From Phreatobacter oligotrophus (lineage in GTDB: Bacteria; Pseudomonadota; Alphaproteobacteria; Rhizobiales; Phreatobacteraceae): a DNA stretch of 64,000 nucleotides. Of this stretch, positions 18,366-26,622 are shown piece after piece (positions within the stretch are counted from its first letter, which is position 1; the number at the start of each line of letters is the position of its first letter). The notes below the pieces were generated by a model that saw only the letters and a list, made by a program, of their open reading frames with translations, had not been told where the DNA came from and did not search any database. The stretch covers positions 248,001 to 312,000 of the forward strand of contig NZ_PZZL01000002.1 of NCBI RefSeq assembly GCF_003046185.1, read 5' to 3'. A program made the position numbers and the translations under genes.

Positions 18366-19142
18366 ATGGACGCAGCGACTGCCACCACCGCCCTCGCCGG
18401 CGGCCATGTGACCCTGGAGCGTCACCCGCACGGCGTGGTGCTCGTCCGGATGAACCGCCCGGACAAGAAGAACGCCCTCACCGGCGCGATGTATGACGCC
18501 ATGCGCGGTGTCATCGAGAACGCCGCGGCGGAGGGCACCCGCGCCGTCGTCTTCGCCGGCGTGCCGGGCGTCTTCACCTCCGGCAACGACATTGCCGATT
18601 TCGTGCAGCGATCGGCGGGCGGCGAGACCCGCTCGCCGGCCGGCGATTTCATCAAGGCGCTGGCGACCGTCGAGGTGCCGATGATCGCGGCCGTCGACGG
18701 CCTCGGCATCGGCATCGGTACCACCATGGTGCTGCACATGGACCTCGCCTATGCGAGCCCTAATGCGCTGTTCCGCATGCCCTTCGTCGATCTCGGCCTG
18801 GTGCCCGAGGCGGCCTCGTCGCTGATCTTCCCGCGCCTTGCAGGGATCAAGAAGGCGACGGAATACATCCTGATGGCCGAGCCCTTCGGGGCGGCTGAGG
18901 CGGAGAGCATCGGCCTCGTCAATGCCGTGCTGCCGCCGGCGGAGCTGGAGGCGAAGGCGCTGGCCGCGGCGACCAAGCTCGCCTCGAAGCCCCCCATCGC
19001 GCTCGCCCATTCGCGCCGGCTGCTGCGCAAGGACGCCGCTGAGATCCGCGCCCGCATGGACGAGGAAGGCGCGCTCTTCGCCGAACTGCTCAAGGGCGAC
19101 GAGGCCAAGCAGGCCTTCATGGCCTTCATGACGCGGAAGTAG
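18366..19142 (+). CDS. Enoyl-CoA hydratase/isomerase (crotonase) family protein
   Basis: A 258-residue crotonase-fold enzyme. It has NRPDKKNALTGAMYDAM (CoA binding), SGNDIADF (oxyanion-hole region) and DGLGIGIGTTMVLHMDLAYA. The first catalytic Glu of hydratases is replaced (GIGTTMVL), while a Glu remains in LGLVPEAASS at the second position; a single Glu suggests an isomerase or other crotonase reaction rather than classical hydration. It follows the acyl-CoA dehydrogenase by 11 nt and ends just before a MITE-like element. Confidence 0.9.
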   Translation: MDAATATTALAGGHVTLERHPHGVVLVRMNRPDKKNALTGAMYDAMRGVIENAAAEGTRAVVFAGVPGVFTSGNDIADFVQRSAGGETRSPAGDFIKALATVEVPMIAAVDGLGIGIGTTMVLHMDLAYASPNALFRMPFVDLGLVPEAASSLIFPRLAGIKKATEYILMAEPFGAAEAESIGLVNAVLPPAELEAKALAAATKLASKPPIALAHSRRLLRKDAAEIRARMDEEGALFAELLKGDEAKQAFMAFMTRK

Positions 19143-19178
19143 GTCTGTCGCCAACCGATCGAAACGGTGACGCCGAGG

Positions 19179-19333
19179 GCCCCTCACCCTTCCCTCTCCC
19201 CGCAAGCGCGGAGAGGGGGCCCCCGCGTTGCGTTCCGTTCGACAGCCGGGTTGCCCTGCACAAGCAGAATTGCGTGAGGCGGGACGTCGAAGACCCCTCT
19301 CCCCGCTTGCGGGGAGAGGGAAGGGTGAGGGGC
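19179..19333. repeat. MITE-like intergenic element, copy 1 (155 bp, 30-bp perfect terminal inverted repeats)
   Basis: Positions 19179-19208 and 19304-19333 are exact reverse complements. Each arm also carries its own small palindrome (CTCTCCCCGC/GCGGGGAGAG in the right arm). The interior shares CGGGACGTCGAAG with CGGGAGGTCGAAG of the element at 26099-26254. No open frame is present. It lies between the convergent crotonase and HTH-RibB genes. Confidence 0.85.
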
Positions 19334-19386
19334 AAATCAGCCCCAACCTCTGTCTTGAGGAAAGACCCGCGGGCGGATAGCTCGCC

Positions 19387-20712
19387 CTACCCTTCCAGCA
19401 TCTCGGTCGAGACGATCTCGATGCCGAAGCCGCCGAGACCGACATAGTGGCGGGTCTTGGAGGCGAGCAGGCGGATGCGGTTCGCCCCGAGATCCCGCAG
19501 GATCTGCGCTCCGAGGCCGATCTCGCGCCACTGGTCATCCCGCATCCGCGCCGAGCCGTGGGTCTCGTGAATGTCGGCGCCGGGGGCGGTGGCGGCCAGC
19601 GACTGGGCCGGCACGCCGGCCGTGCCATCGCGCAGATAGACGAGGACGCCGCCCTTCTCCGCCAGCTTCTTCATGGCCCGGTCGGGCGAGCGGTTCTTGC
19701 CGAAGACGTCGCGCAGCACCGTCTCGCGATGCAGGCGCACCAGCGTCGCGCCGGCCTCGTCGATGTCGCCGAAGACGACAGCGAGGTGCTCCACCCGGTC
19801 ATAGGGGGTGCGGTAGGCGATGCCGCGGGCCGGGCCGTAGGGCGTCTCGACGGTGAACTCGCCGGCGCGCTCGACCAGGCGGTCGCGGGCCTGGCGATAC
19901 TTGATGAGGTCGGCGACCGAGACCATGACAAGGCCATGCTTCTCGGCAAAGGCGGTGACCTGCGGCCCGCGCGTGACCGTGCCGTCGTCATTCACGAGCT
20001 CGCAGATGACGCCGATGGGTGGGAGCCCCGCGAGCTTGCAGAGGTCCACTGCGGCCTCGGTGTGGCCGGAGCGCATGAGCACGCCGCCTTCCTTGGCGAT
20101 GAGCGGGAAGATGTGGCCCGGGCGGACGAAATCGGCGGCGCCGACATTGGGATTGGCCAGCGCCCGGACGGTCGCGGTGCGGTCATCGGCGGAAATGCCG
20201 GTGGTGGTGCCATGGCGGTAATCAACCGAGACGGTGAAGGCCGTGCCGTGGGGGCTGTCGTTGGACGAGACCATCGGGTCGAGGCGCAGGCGCTGCGCCT
20301 CCTGGAGGGTCAGGGGCGTGCAGACGATGCCGGAGGTGTGGCGGACGATGAAGGCCATCTGCTCCGGCGTGCAGAGCGAGGCGGCCACGATGAGGTCGCC
20401 CTCGTTCTCGCGGTCGTCGTCGTCGGTCACCACGACGATCTGCCCCTTGGCAAAGGCCTCGAGGGCGGCCTTCACGCGTTCGGCGGCTTCGAGCATGGTT
20501 CTCTCCTCATCGCGCGGCCCCGGGAGGCCGATAAAGTCATTGGGCGTAACGGCACCGGCGGTGATCTCGGCGATGCGCGCCGCCGTCTCCCGGGACATCC
20601 AGGGAGCATCGCCATTGCACAGGGCCGTGACGGTCGCGGGCGAGACGCCGAGGCGGCGGGCGAAGGCCATCCGGGTCATGCCGGCGCGCGCGAGCCAGGT
20701 GTCGAGCTTCAT
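19387..20712 (-). CDS. ribB: HTH domain fused to 3,4-dihydroxy-2-butanone-4-phosphate synthase with degenerate GTP cyclohydrolase II domain
   Basis: Riboflavin pathway: RibB converts ribulose 5-phosphate to dihydroxybutanone phosphate. The 441-residue frame has a Cro/CI-like HTH (about 1-65, FARRLGVSPATVTALCNG), a full RibB domain (about 73-280; DDDDRENEGDLIVAA, and RSGHTEAAVDLCKLAG) and a RibA-like domain (about 285-440). In the last, the three zinc Cys of GTP cyclohydrolase II are absent (RLHRETVLRDVFGKNRS), so it is probably inactive, as in RibBX proteins. An internal ATG at 20496 has GAGGAG 7 nt upstream and could yield RibB-RibA' alone; the outer ATG has no visible Shine-Dalgarno. Confidence 0.9.
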   Translation of the reverse strand: MKLDTWLARAGMTRMAFARRLGVSPATVTALCNGDAPWMSRETAARIAEITAGAVTPNDFIGLPGPRDEERTMLEAAERVKAALEAFAKGQIVVVTDDDDRENEGDLIVAASLCTPEQMAFIVRHTSGIVCTPLTLQEAQRLRLDPMVSSNDSPHGTAFTVSVDYRHGTTTGISADDRTATVRALANPNVGAADFVRPGHIFPLIAKEGGVLMRSGHTEAAVDLCKLAGLPPIGVICELVNDDGTVTRGPQVTAFAEKHGLVMVSVADLIKYRQARDRLVERAGEFTVETPYGPARGIAYRTPYDRVEHLAVVFGDIDEAGATLVRLHRETVLRDVFGKNRSPDRAMKKLAEKGGVLVYLRDGTAGVPAQSLAATAPGADIHETHGSARMRDDQWREIGLGAQILRDLGANRIRLLASKTRHYVGLGGFGIEIVSTEMLEG

Positions 20713-20733
20713 GGGGGGAAAATGGGTGCAGAG

Positions 20734-20758
20734 GGATTTTCAGTCAAACTGAAAATCC
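20734..20758. promoter_or_regulatory. Operator-like palindrome upstream of HTH-ribB
   Basis: A perfect 11-bp inverted repeat (20734-20744 and 20748-20758) with a 3-nt spacer, core TTTCAGTCAAACTGAAA. It lies 22-46 nt upstream of the HTH-RibB start and contains a TTGACT that could serve as a -35 box on the minus strand. Such a tight palindrome is typical for dimeric Cro/CI-type regulators. Confidence 0.65.
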
Positions 20759-20775
20759 GCCGATACAGCCCTGCA

Positions 20776-20792
20776 TTTCAGCAACACTGAAG
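20776..20792. promoter_or_regulatory. Second, weaker operator-like copy
   Basis: TTTCAGCAACACTGAAG matches the palindrome at 20738-20754 in 13 of 17 positions. The two centres lie 38 bp apart. It abuts the end of aroC, so both sites are in the 91-bp aroC-ribB gap. Confidence 0.5.
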
Positions 20793-20803
20793 GCCGAAGG
20801 GCC

Positions 20804-21889
20804 TTACCCGTTCTGGCCGCGATGCCTCAGATAGTGGTCGGCGATGACGCAGGCGACCATCGCCTCGCCAACCGGCACGGCGCGAATGCCGACGCAGGGG
20901 TCGTGGCGGCCCTTGGTGAGGATGTCGGTTTCGCCGCCCTTCTTGTCGATGGTCAGCCGCGGGGTGAGGATCGACGAGGTCGGCTTCACCGCGAAACGGG
21001 CCACCACGGCCTGGCCGGTCGAGATGCCGCCGAGAATGCCGCCGGCATGGTTCGACAGGAACAATGGCGCCCCGTCATTGCCCATGCGGATCTCGTCGGC
21101 ATTCTCCTCGCCGGTCAGCGCGGCAGAGGCGAAGCCCGAGCCGATCTCGACACCCTTCACCGCGTTGATGCCCATCAGGGCACTGGCGATCTCGGCGTCG
21201 AGCTTGCCGTAGATCGGCGCGCCGAGCCCCGGCGGCACGCCCTCGGCGACGATCTCGATCACCGCGCCAATGGAGGACCCGGCCTTGCGGATGCTGTCCA
21301 GATAGGTCTCGTAGAAAGCGGCCTTGTCGGCGTCGGGACAGAAGAACGGATTGGCGCCGACCTCATCCCAGTCCCACTTGTCGCGGTCGATGGCGTGCGG
21401 GCCCATCTGCACCAGAGCGCCGCGCACGGTGAGGCCGGGGACGATCTTGCGGGCAATGGCCCCGGCGGCGACGCGGGCCGCCGTCTCGCGCGCGGAGGAG
21501 CGGCCGCCGCCCCGATAGTCGCGGATGCCGTATTTCGCCTCGTAGGTGAAGTCGGCATGACCGGGGCGGAACTTGTCCTTGATGTCGGAATAGTCCTTCG
21601 AGCGCTGGTCGGTGTTCTCGATCACTAGCGCGATTGGCGTGCCGGTGGTCACCTGCACGCCGTCGTCGTCCACCATCACGCCGGAGAGGATCTTCACCTC
21701 GTCGGGCTCGCGGCGCTGGGTGGTGAAGCGCGAGGTGCCGGGACGGCGGCGGTCGAGATCGGCCTGGATGTCCTCGGCGGTGAGCGGGATGCGCGGCGGG
21801 CAGCCGTCGACGACGCAGCCGAGCGCCACGCCGTGGCTCTCGCCGAAGGTGGTGACGCGGAACAGGTGGCCGAAGGTGTTGTGCGACAT
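20804..21889 (-). CDS. aroC: Chorismate synthase
   Basis: The last shikimate-pathway enzyme: it converts EPSP to chorismate with reduced FMN. The 361 residues have the start [19 protein letters not shown], the signature [18 protein letters not shown], and the C-terminal [17 protein letters not shown]. Length is normal. It lies upstream of HTH-ribB on the same strand; chorismate synthase needs FMN, so proximity to a riboflavin gene is suggestive, but the 91-bp gap with palindromes argues for separate control of ribB. Confidence 0.97.
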   Translation of the reverse strand: MSHNTFGHLFRVTTFGESHGVALGCVVDGCPPRIPLTAEDIQADLDRRRPGTSRFTTQRREPDEVKILSGVMVDDDGVQVTTGTPIALVIENTDQRSKDYSDIKDKFRPGHADFTYEAKYGIRDYRGGGRSSARETAARVAAGAIARKIVPGLTVRGALVQMGPHAIDRDKWDWDEVGANPFFCPDADKAAFYETYLDSIRKAGSSIGAVIEIVAEGVPPGLGAPIYGKLDAEIASALMGINAVKGVEIGSGFASAALTGEENADEIRMGNDGAPLFLSNHAGGILGGISTGQAVVARFAVKPTSSILTPRLTIDKKGGETDILTKGRHDPCVGIRAVPVGEAMVACVIADHYLRHRGQNG

Positions 21890-21920
21890 GGCCGCTGGTT
21901 AGGGGCAAGGCCCGGATGGG

Positions 21921-22337
21921 TCAAGCTGCGGATCGGAATGGATTGACGATCGCGACGCCCTCGATCGTGCGCCCATGCGCGAGGTCCTCCGTCAGAACCT
22001 CGTCGCAGCCGAGCGCCCGGGCCGCCGCCAGGATGGCGCTGTCCCAGTAGGAGAAGCCTGTCAGTGAGCGGATACGGAACGCGTCGAACAGGACGTCGAG
22101 CGTCATGGGTTGGACGGGAAACCGCATGCTACTCGTCACCACGCCCACGGCCATCCGGTGCGACAGAGCCCCTAACCGACCGGGTCTTGTCGCCTGATGG
22201 TAGAATTCCTGGAAGACCTGGATCGAAAAGCCGATATCCGGGCGCTCGAGGATCGCGACGGCTATGGCCCGCTTCGCCTGTTCGTCAGGATCGGTGCTGA
22301 TGGCATAGAGCAGAACGTTCGTGTCGATGAAGCGCAT
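21921..22337 (-). CDS. PIN domain toxin (VapC-like)
   Basis: A 138-residue PIN-fold ribonuclease, the predicted toxin of a type II pair. The acidic metal residues are visible: Asp in FIDTNVLLY, Glu in FQEFYH, Asp in YWDSAIL and the acidic LTEDLAHG. It starts 3 nt after the antitoxin gene stop, the usual antitoxin-toxin order. The RNA target is unknown. It ends 31 nt upstream of aroC. Confidence 0.9.
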   Translation of the reverse strand: MRFIDTNVLLYAISTDPDEQAKRAIAVAILERPDIGFSIQVFQEFYHQATRPGRLGALSHRMAVGVVTSSMRFPVQPMTLDVLFDAFRIRSLTGFSYWDSAILAAARALGCDEVLTEDLAHGRTIEGVAIVNPFRSAA

Positions 22338-22340
22338 GCT

Positions 22341-22613
22341 TCATCGCCAGCGGCTGCGATCATAAAGCTCGTCGCGCGGAAGCCGATCGGAGGCTGAGAA
22401 CCCCACGATCTGGGCTCGCACTTCCTCTCCGAGGCGCTTCAGGCGCTCGAACTCTTCGGGCGGCGCGGGCTTGGTCCAGTCGCGCTCCGGCGTCTCGCGC
22501 AGGCCATTGAGAAGCTCGGTGATGAGGTCCTCGACCGACGTGTTCCGTGCGGCGGCCTTGGCTTCGGCGCGCCGGTAGGTCTCCTCATCAATGGATACCG
22601 TCACGGTCTTCAT
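22341..22613 (-). CDS. Ribbon-helix-helix antitoxin of the PIN toxin
   Basis: 90 residues. The N-terminal MKTVTVSIDEETYRRAEAKA followed by NTSVEDLITELL is a typical RHH DNA-binding fold, and the acidic/aromatic C-terminal part should wrap the toxin. It lies directly upstream of the PIN gene with a 3-nt gap and is expected to autorepress the pair. The 49-bp gap to the upstream acdR-like gene is AT-richer and could hold its promoter. Confidence 0.85.
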   Translation of the reverse strand: MKTVTVSIDEETYRRAEAKAAARNTSVEDLITELLNGLRETPERDWTKPAPPEEFERLKRLGEEVRAQIVGFSASDRLPRDELYDRSRWR

Positions 22614-22662
22614 CCCCGTAAAATAGCACAGGACGGCGGACAGCCTAAAGCGGCCCTCTCAC

Positions 22663-23181
22663 TCACTCCTCCAGATAGATCCCAGTGTCGAACTTGATGC
22701 GCTGGAGATTGAAGCTGGAGCGGAAGCGCTTGATGTTGTGCTCCTGGGCGAGGACCTGCCGGACGAACTGGTTGTAATGGTCCATGTCGCGGCAGACGAC
22801 GATGAGCATGTAGTCGGTCTCGCCGGTGACGAAATAGCACTGCTGCACCTCCGGCTGGGTCGAGATGTGCCGCTCGAAGGCGCGCAGCACGTCCTCGCGC
22901 TGGCGGTCGAGCTCGACCGAGACGAAGGCGATGAGGGTCGAGCCGACGCGCGCCGGATCGACGAGGGCGACCTCGCGGGCGATGTAGCCCTCCTCCTTCA
23001 GGCGCTTGACGCGCCGCGATGTCGGCGCGGGCGACAGGCCCACCGCATCGGCGAGATCCTGGTTCGGAATGGCGGCGTCGCGCTGCAGCCGGTTGAGGAT
23101 CTTGCGGTCGATGCGGTCGAGCGGCTCGGGAGGCGGCGGCGCAGGCGATTTCAGATTGCGCGGGGGCTGCGGCTTCTTCAT
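22663..23181 (-). CDS. Lrp/AsnC family regulator, probable AcdR
   Basis: A 172-residue feast/famine regulator. An N-terminal HTH ([35 protein letters not shown]) is followed by a RAM ligand domain (about residues 85-155). The Pro-rich first 20 residues are unusual. It is divergent from acdS across 145 bp, the classic acdR-acdS layout in which Lrp-type AcdR controls ACC deaminase. TTG-N10-CAA motifs in the gap are candidate sites. Confident as Lrp family; the AcdR role comes from context. Confidence 0.9.
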   Translation of the reverse strand: MKKPQPPRNLKSPAPPPPEPLDRIDRKILNRLQRDAAIPNQDLADAVGLSPAPTSRRVKRLKEEGYIAREVALVDPARVGSTLIAFVSVELDRQREDVLRAFERHISTQPEVQQCYFVTGETDYMLIVVCRDMDHYNQFVRQVLAQEHNIKRFRSSFNLQRIKFDTGIYLEE

Positions 23182-23197
23182 CTCGATTGCGCTTCCG

Positions 23198-23244
23198 TTG
23201 CGATTTCACGCAAGCGACGATGCAATTCTTGTGCAAGTTCGCAA
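23198..23244. promoter_or_regulatory. Candidate Lrp/AcdR binding region
   Basis: Two 16-bp sites of form TTG-N10-CAA lie between the divergent genes: TTGCGATTTCACGCAA (23198-23213) and TTGTGCAAGTTCGCAA (23229-23244). Their centres are 31 bp apart, about three helical turns, so they face the same side of the DNA. Confidence 0.5.
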
Positions 23245-23326
23245 CCACGGACCTCTCCGGATGGCCCACCATCATGGCCCATCGGAGCGCTGCCGGTGGC
23301 GCCTCCGCCCCTTCCGGAGACGCCTG

Positions 23327-24355
23327 ATGGCCACTGCCCTGACACTCGACCGCTTCCCCCGCCACAAGCTGACCTTCGGCCCCTCGCCGGTGGAGAAGCT
23401 CGACCGGCTCTCCGCCCATCTCGGCGGCGGCGTGGAGCTCTGGGCGAAGCGCGAGGACTGCAACAGCGGCCTCGCCTTCGGCGGCAACAAGCTGCGCAAG
23501 CTCGAATATCTCATTCCCGAGGCGATCCAGCAGAACTGCGACACGCTCGTCACCATCGGCGGCGTGCAGTCGAACCACACCCGGCAGGTGGCGGCGGTCG
23601 CCGCCAAGCTCGGCATGAAGTGCCGCCTCGTGCAGGAGAGCTGGGTCAACTGGAACGATGCCGTCTATGACCGCGTCGGCAACATCCTGATGAGCCGCAT
23701 CCTCGGCGCCCATGTCGAGCTGGTGGACGAGGGCTTCGGCATCGAGTTCAAGCAGAGCTGGGAGAATGCGCTGGAGGAGGTGAAGGCCAAGGGTGGCAAG
23801 CCCTACGCCATTCCCGCCGGCGCCTCGGACCACAAGCTCGGCGGCCTCGGCTTTGTCGGCTTCGCCGAGGAGGTGCGGGCGCAGGAGGCCGAGCTCGGCT
23901 TCACCTTCGACTACATCGTCGTCTGCTCGGTGACCGGGTCCACCCAGGCCGGCATGGTGGTGGGCTTTGCCGCCGACGGCCGCGCCGACCGCGTCATCGG
24001 CATCGACGCCTCGGCGACGCCGAAGGAGACGCGGGCGCAGATCAAGCGCATCGCCGAGCGCACCGCCGACCTCGTCGGCCTCGGCCGCGCCATCACCGAC
24101 GCCGATATCGTCCTCAACGAGGATTATGCCTATCCGGAATATGGCCTTGCCTCGGAGGAGACGGTGGAGGCCATCCGCCTCTCGGCACGCCTTGAGGGCA
24201 TGCTCACCGATCCCGTCTACGAGGGCAAATCGATGCAGGGCATGATCGACCTGGTGAAGAAGGGCTTCTTCCCCAGGGGATCGAAGGTGCTCTACGCCCA
24301 TCTCGGCGGCGTGCCGGCGATCAACGGCTACAGCTACCTCTTCCGCAACGGCTGA
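23327..24355 (+). CDS. acdS: 1-aminocyclopropane-1-carboxylate deaminase
   Basis: A PLP enzyme that cleaves the ethylene precursor ACC to 2-oxobutyrate and ammonia; it is typical of plant-associated bacteria. The 342 residues include the PLP lysine in [10 protein letters not shown] (about Lys-55) and [18 protein letters not shown]. The diagnostic residues separating true AcdS from D-cysteine desulfhydrase are present: Tyr-Glu in [10 protein letters not shown] and Leu in [12 protein letters not shown]. The start at 23327 matches the family ([20 protein letters not shown]). Confidence 0.95.
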   Translation: MATALTLDRFPRHKLTFGPSPVEKLDRLSAHLGGGVELWAKREDCNSGLAFGGNKLRKLEYLIPEAIQQNCDTLVTIGGVQSNHTRQVAAVAAKLGMKCRLVQESWVNWNDAVYDRVGNILMSRILGAHVELVDEGFGIEFKQSWENALEEVKAKGGKPYAIPAGASDHKLGGLGFVGFAEEVRAQEAELGFTFDYIVVCSVTGSTQAGMVVGFAADGRADRVIGIDASATPKETRAQIKRIAERTADLVGLGRAITDADIVLNEDYAYPEYGLASEETVEAIRLSARLEGMLTDPVYEGKSMQGMIDLVKKGFFPRGSKVLYAHLGGVPAINGYSYLFRNG

Positions 24356-24358
24356 ACG

Positions 24359-24646
24359 ATGGCAGCGCCGGCGCTTCTCCTCGAGGTGCCGCGCGAGGCG
24401 GTGAGCCTCTCCGCCCGTCTTCAGCGTCGCCTCGACACGGTGACGCTGTCGGGGGCGGGGCGGATCCTCGCCATCGGCCTGGACGGGCAGACGGGCGTGC
24501 AGGTGACCATCGTCGCCTTCTCCTCCGCGGCCCGCCGGGACGCCTTCCGCGACGGGCTTGCCGACCTCGTCGCCGACGGCCTCGTGGCGCGGAGCCTCGA
24601 TTCCGCGGCGCGCGAGACGGCGGGGCTCGGCCTGCTCTTTCCCTGA
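24359..24646 (+). CDS. Hypothetical protein downstream of acdS
   Basis: A 95-residue protein starting 3 nt after the acdS stop, so almost surely co-transcribed. It has no signal peptide or membrane segment. The pattern (LQRRLDTVTLSGAGRILAIG, a beta strand VQVTIVAF, then helices rich in Ala/Arg/Asp) suggests a small alpha/beta fold. No family was recognised. The spacing implies translation coupled to acdS. Confidence 0.6.
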   Translation: MAAPALLLEVPREAVSLSARLQRRLDTVTLSGAGRILAIGLDGQTGVQVTIVAFSSAARRDAFRDGLADLVADGLVARSLDSAARETAGLGLLFP

Positions 24647-24650
24647 GGAC

Positions 24651-25451
24651 TCAGGTCGGCGCGAGGACGCCGCCGACGCGCAGCGGCGTCACGGCGGTCG
24701 CAAGGCCGTTGGCGCCGAGATCGACGATGACGCCGGAGAGGGTGGCGGGACCACCGGCCGGCTCGAACTTGCCGCCGGGCGTCTTCTCGCGCATCCGGCG
24801 CATCGGCTCGGCCTTGTCCATGCCGATGACGCCGTCATAGTCGCCGCACATGCCGACATCGGTCTGGAAGGCGGTACCGCCGGGCAGCACCCGGTGGTCG
24901 GCAGTCGGCACATGGGTGTGGGTGCCGACGACGAGCGAGACGCGCCCGTCAAGAATGTGCCCCATGACCTGCTTCTCGCTGGTCGCCTCGGCATGAATGT
25001 CAACGACGATGGCATCGGCGACGCGGCCGAGCGGGGCGGCCTCGACCTCGCGCTCGACGGCGGCGAAGGGGTCGTCCATGGCGTCCATGAAGACGCGGCC
25101 CATGACATTGACGACGAGGACCTGCGCGCCGTTCTTGGCGGTGACGAGCTGGGCGCCCCGGCCGGGCGTGCCGGCGGGATAGTTCACCGGGCGGACGAGG
25201 CGCGGCGCGCGGTCGATGAAGACGAGCGCCTCGCGCTGGTCCCAGGAATGGTTGCCGAGGGTGATGCAGTCGGCGCCCGCCTCGCAGAGCTCCTCGTAGA
25301 TGGCCTCGGTGATGCCGAAGCCATGGGCGGCGTTCTCGCCATTGATGACGACGCAGTCGAGCTTGAGGTCGCTGACGAGACCGGGCAGGCGTTCGGTGAC
25401 GGCGGTGCGGCCGGCCTTGCCGACGACGTCGCCGAGGAAAAGAAGGCGCAT
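24651..25451 (-). CDS. YmdB family metallophosphoesterase (TIGR00282)
   Basis: A 266-residue calcineurin-like phosphoesterase. Metal motifs: FLGDVVGKAGR, INGENAAHGFG, TLGNHSWDQRE and GTHTHVPTADH. Homologues such as Bacillus YmdB hydrolyse 2',3'-cyclic nucleotides; the physiological role in alphaproteobacteria is unclear. The start at 25451 overlaps the end of the 5-FCL gene by one base, so the two form an operon. Confidence 0.93.
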   Translation of the reverse strand: MRLLFLGDVVGKAGRTAVTERLPGLVSDLKLDCVVINGENAAHGFGITEAIYEELCEAGADCITLGNHSWDQREALVFIDRAPRLVRPVNYPAGTPGRGAQLVTAKNGAQVLVVNVMGRVFMDAMDDPFAAVEREVEAAPLGRVADAIVVDIHAEATSEKQVMGHILDGRVSLVVGTHTHVPTADHRVLPGGTAFQTDVGMCGDYDGVIGMDKAEPMRRMREKTPGGKFEPAGGPATLSGVIVDLGANGLATAVTPLRVGGVLAPT

Positions 25452-26020
25452 CAGAAGGTCCTGAAACCGGTCTCGGTGAGGAGGAAGTCGAGACCCCGGT
25501 CATGGGGCTCGTGGGGCACCGCGTCAACCTCCTGACAGGCGAAGGCGACGCCGACGGCTATGCGCCGGCCCTTCTCGTCGAGGGCGGCGAGCGCGCGGTC
25601 GTAATGGCCCTTGCCGTAGCCGATCCGGTTGCCGCGCGCGTCGAAGGCGGCAAGGGGGGTGATCAGCACCTCGGGGAAGACCTCCGCGGCTTCGGGGCCA
25701 GGGCCGTAGGTGCCGAAGCCCATGGGGACGAGCTCTGCGCCACGGACGAGTTCCCGGAAGATCATCGGGCCTTTGCGGTCCGGGAAGGCTGGCAGCGCGA
25801 GGCGCGCGCCGGCGAGGCGCAGCCGGTCCATCAGCGGGCGGACATCGATCTCCGACTGGATGGGCAGGAAGCCCGACACGACCCGGCCGGCGACCGGGAT
25901 CAGGTCGAGCGGGAAGGTCTCGGCGAGGACGAGGGCGGCCTCGATGCGGGCGGCGGGGTCGAGGGCATCGCGCCGCGCGAGGGCGGCCGCGCGCAGGTCA
26001 GCCTTGGTGGGAGCGGTCAT
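25451..26020 (-). CDS. 5-formyltetrahydrofolate cyclo-ligase
   Basis: An ATP-dependent enzyme converting 5-formyl-THF to 5,10-methenyl-THF. The 189 residues begin with the basic helix KADLRAAALARRDALD and include the ATP-binding loop GYGKGHYDRAL and the folate region VSGFLPIQSEIDVRPL. Length is normal. A 6S RNA-like sequence lies upstream on the same strand, the usual alphaproteobacterial neighbour, separated here by repeats. It is followed by the YmdB gene. Confidence 0.94.
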   Translation of the reverse strand: MTAPTKADLRAAALARRDALDPAARIEAALVLAETFPLDLIPVAGRVVSGFLPIQSEIDVRPLMDRLRLAGARLALPAFPDRKGPMIFRELVRGAELVPMGFGTYGPGPEAAEVFPEVLITPLAAFDARGNRIGYGKGHYDRALAALDEKGRRIAVGVAFACQEVDAVPHEPHDRGLDFLLTETGFRTF

Positions 26021-26098
26021 GGGGGAGGAGTAGCGGAGCGCAGCCGGGGTGTCACCGGGCCTCGCGTCGGTCGAGCATTGAGGACCATGGATGCAATG

Positions 26099-26254
26099 GC
26101 CCCACCCGCACCCTCCCCGCGCTGCGCGCAGGGAGGGGGACCACGGCGTCGCTTCACTGCCGGCGAGGGTGGGGCCAGGCCCAACCGCCCCAGTATGACC
26201 GGGAGGTCGAAGTCTGCCTCCCTGCGCGCAGCGCGGGGAGGGTGCGGGTGGGGC
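26099..26254. repeat. MITE-like intergenic element, copy 2 (156 bp, 38-bp perfect terminal inverted repeats)
   Basis: Positions 26099-26136 and 26217-26254 are exact reverse complements. The arms begin GCCCCACCCGCACCCTCCCC, the same as in copy 3. The internal palindrome GCGCTGCGCGC differs from those of copies 1 and 3. The interior GGTGGGGCCAGGCCCAACCG is matched by copy 3. It has no coding capacity. Confidence 0.85.
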
Positions 26255-26305
26255 ATGAAAAGCCGAGCTGGAGAAGTAAGGCGGCGGGATCGGGCTCCGC
26301 CCTCC

Positions 26306-26337
26306 CCGTCATGCCCGGGTTTATCCCGGGCATCCAC
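26306..26337 (+). repeat. CGTCATGCCCG-type palindromic repeat, copy 1
   Basis: Perfect 9-bp hairpin ATGCCCGGG/CCCGGGCAT (26311-26333), flanked by CGTC on the left and CCACG on the right. An inverted copy follows at 26366-26401 and another copy lies at 41103-41134. This type of repeat is widespread between alphaproteobacterial genes. Confidence 0.75.
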
Positions 26338-26365
26338 GCCTTGAACACCGCGCCATGAAGAGAAG

Positions 26366-26401
26366 TCGTGGATGCCCGTCACAAGGCCGGGCATGACGGG
26401 G
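26366..26401 (-). repeat. CGTCATGCCCG-type palindromic repeat, copy 2 (inverted)
   Basis: The sequence starts CGTGGATGCCCG and ends CCGGGCATGACGGGG, the reverse orientation of copy 1, about 30 bp away. The pair forms a BIME-like doublet between the 6S RNA-like gene and copy 2 of the MITE-like element. Confidence 0.75.
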
Positions 26402-26431
26402 GGAGGTTCGGGAGCCAGGAACGGGGGGCGT

Positions 26432-26622
26432 GGGCTATCGAGCCTTCAGCCGCACGGCAGCCGGCGGCCTTGTCGCCATCGCCACGCCGCCCGCGAATTC
26501 AGTGGAGCCACTCTGCCGTTGGACGATCGATCCCGGGAACCTACCTAAGTAGGTGGGCGCCGTGTTGCCCAAGTCCACGGACAAGGGCAGGGACAGCTCC
26601 CTCAAGATCGATAAGGCCCCGG
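26432..26622 (-). ncRNA. ssrS: 6S RNA
   Basis: On the minus strand the region has 6S-like parts: a 5' arm (CCTTATCGATCTTGAGGGAG) able to pair with a 3' arm (GAAGGCTCGATAGCC), and an apical hairpin GGCGCCCACCTACTTAGGTA followed by GTTCCCGGGATCGATCG. 6S RNA mimics an open promoter and sequesters housekeeping RNA polymerase. In alphaproteobacteria it is typically upstream of 5-FCL, as here. The ends are approximate, set from the closing stem; an ACATAT box sits just upstream. Identified by recall of the family, not by a covariance search. Confidence 0.6.

Noticed and set aside
20713-20803. FMN riboswitch upstream of ribB
   Set aside because: The gap is only 91 bp and consists of palindromes; none of the long conserved FMN aptamer elements is visible.
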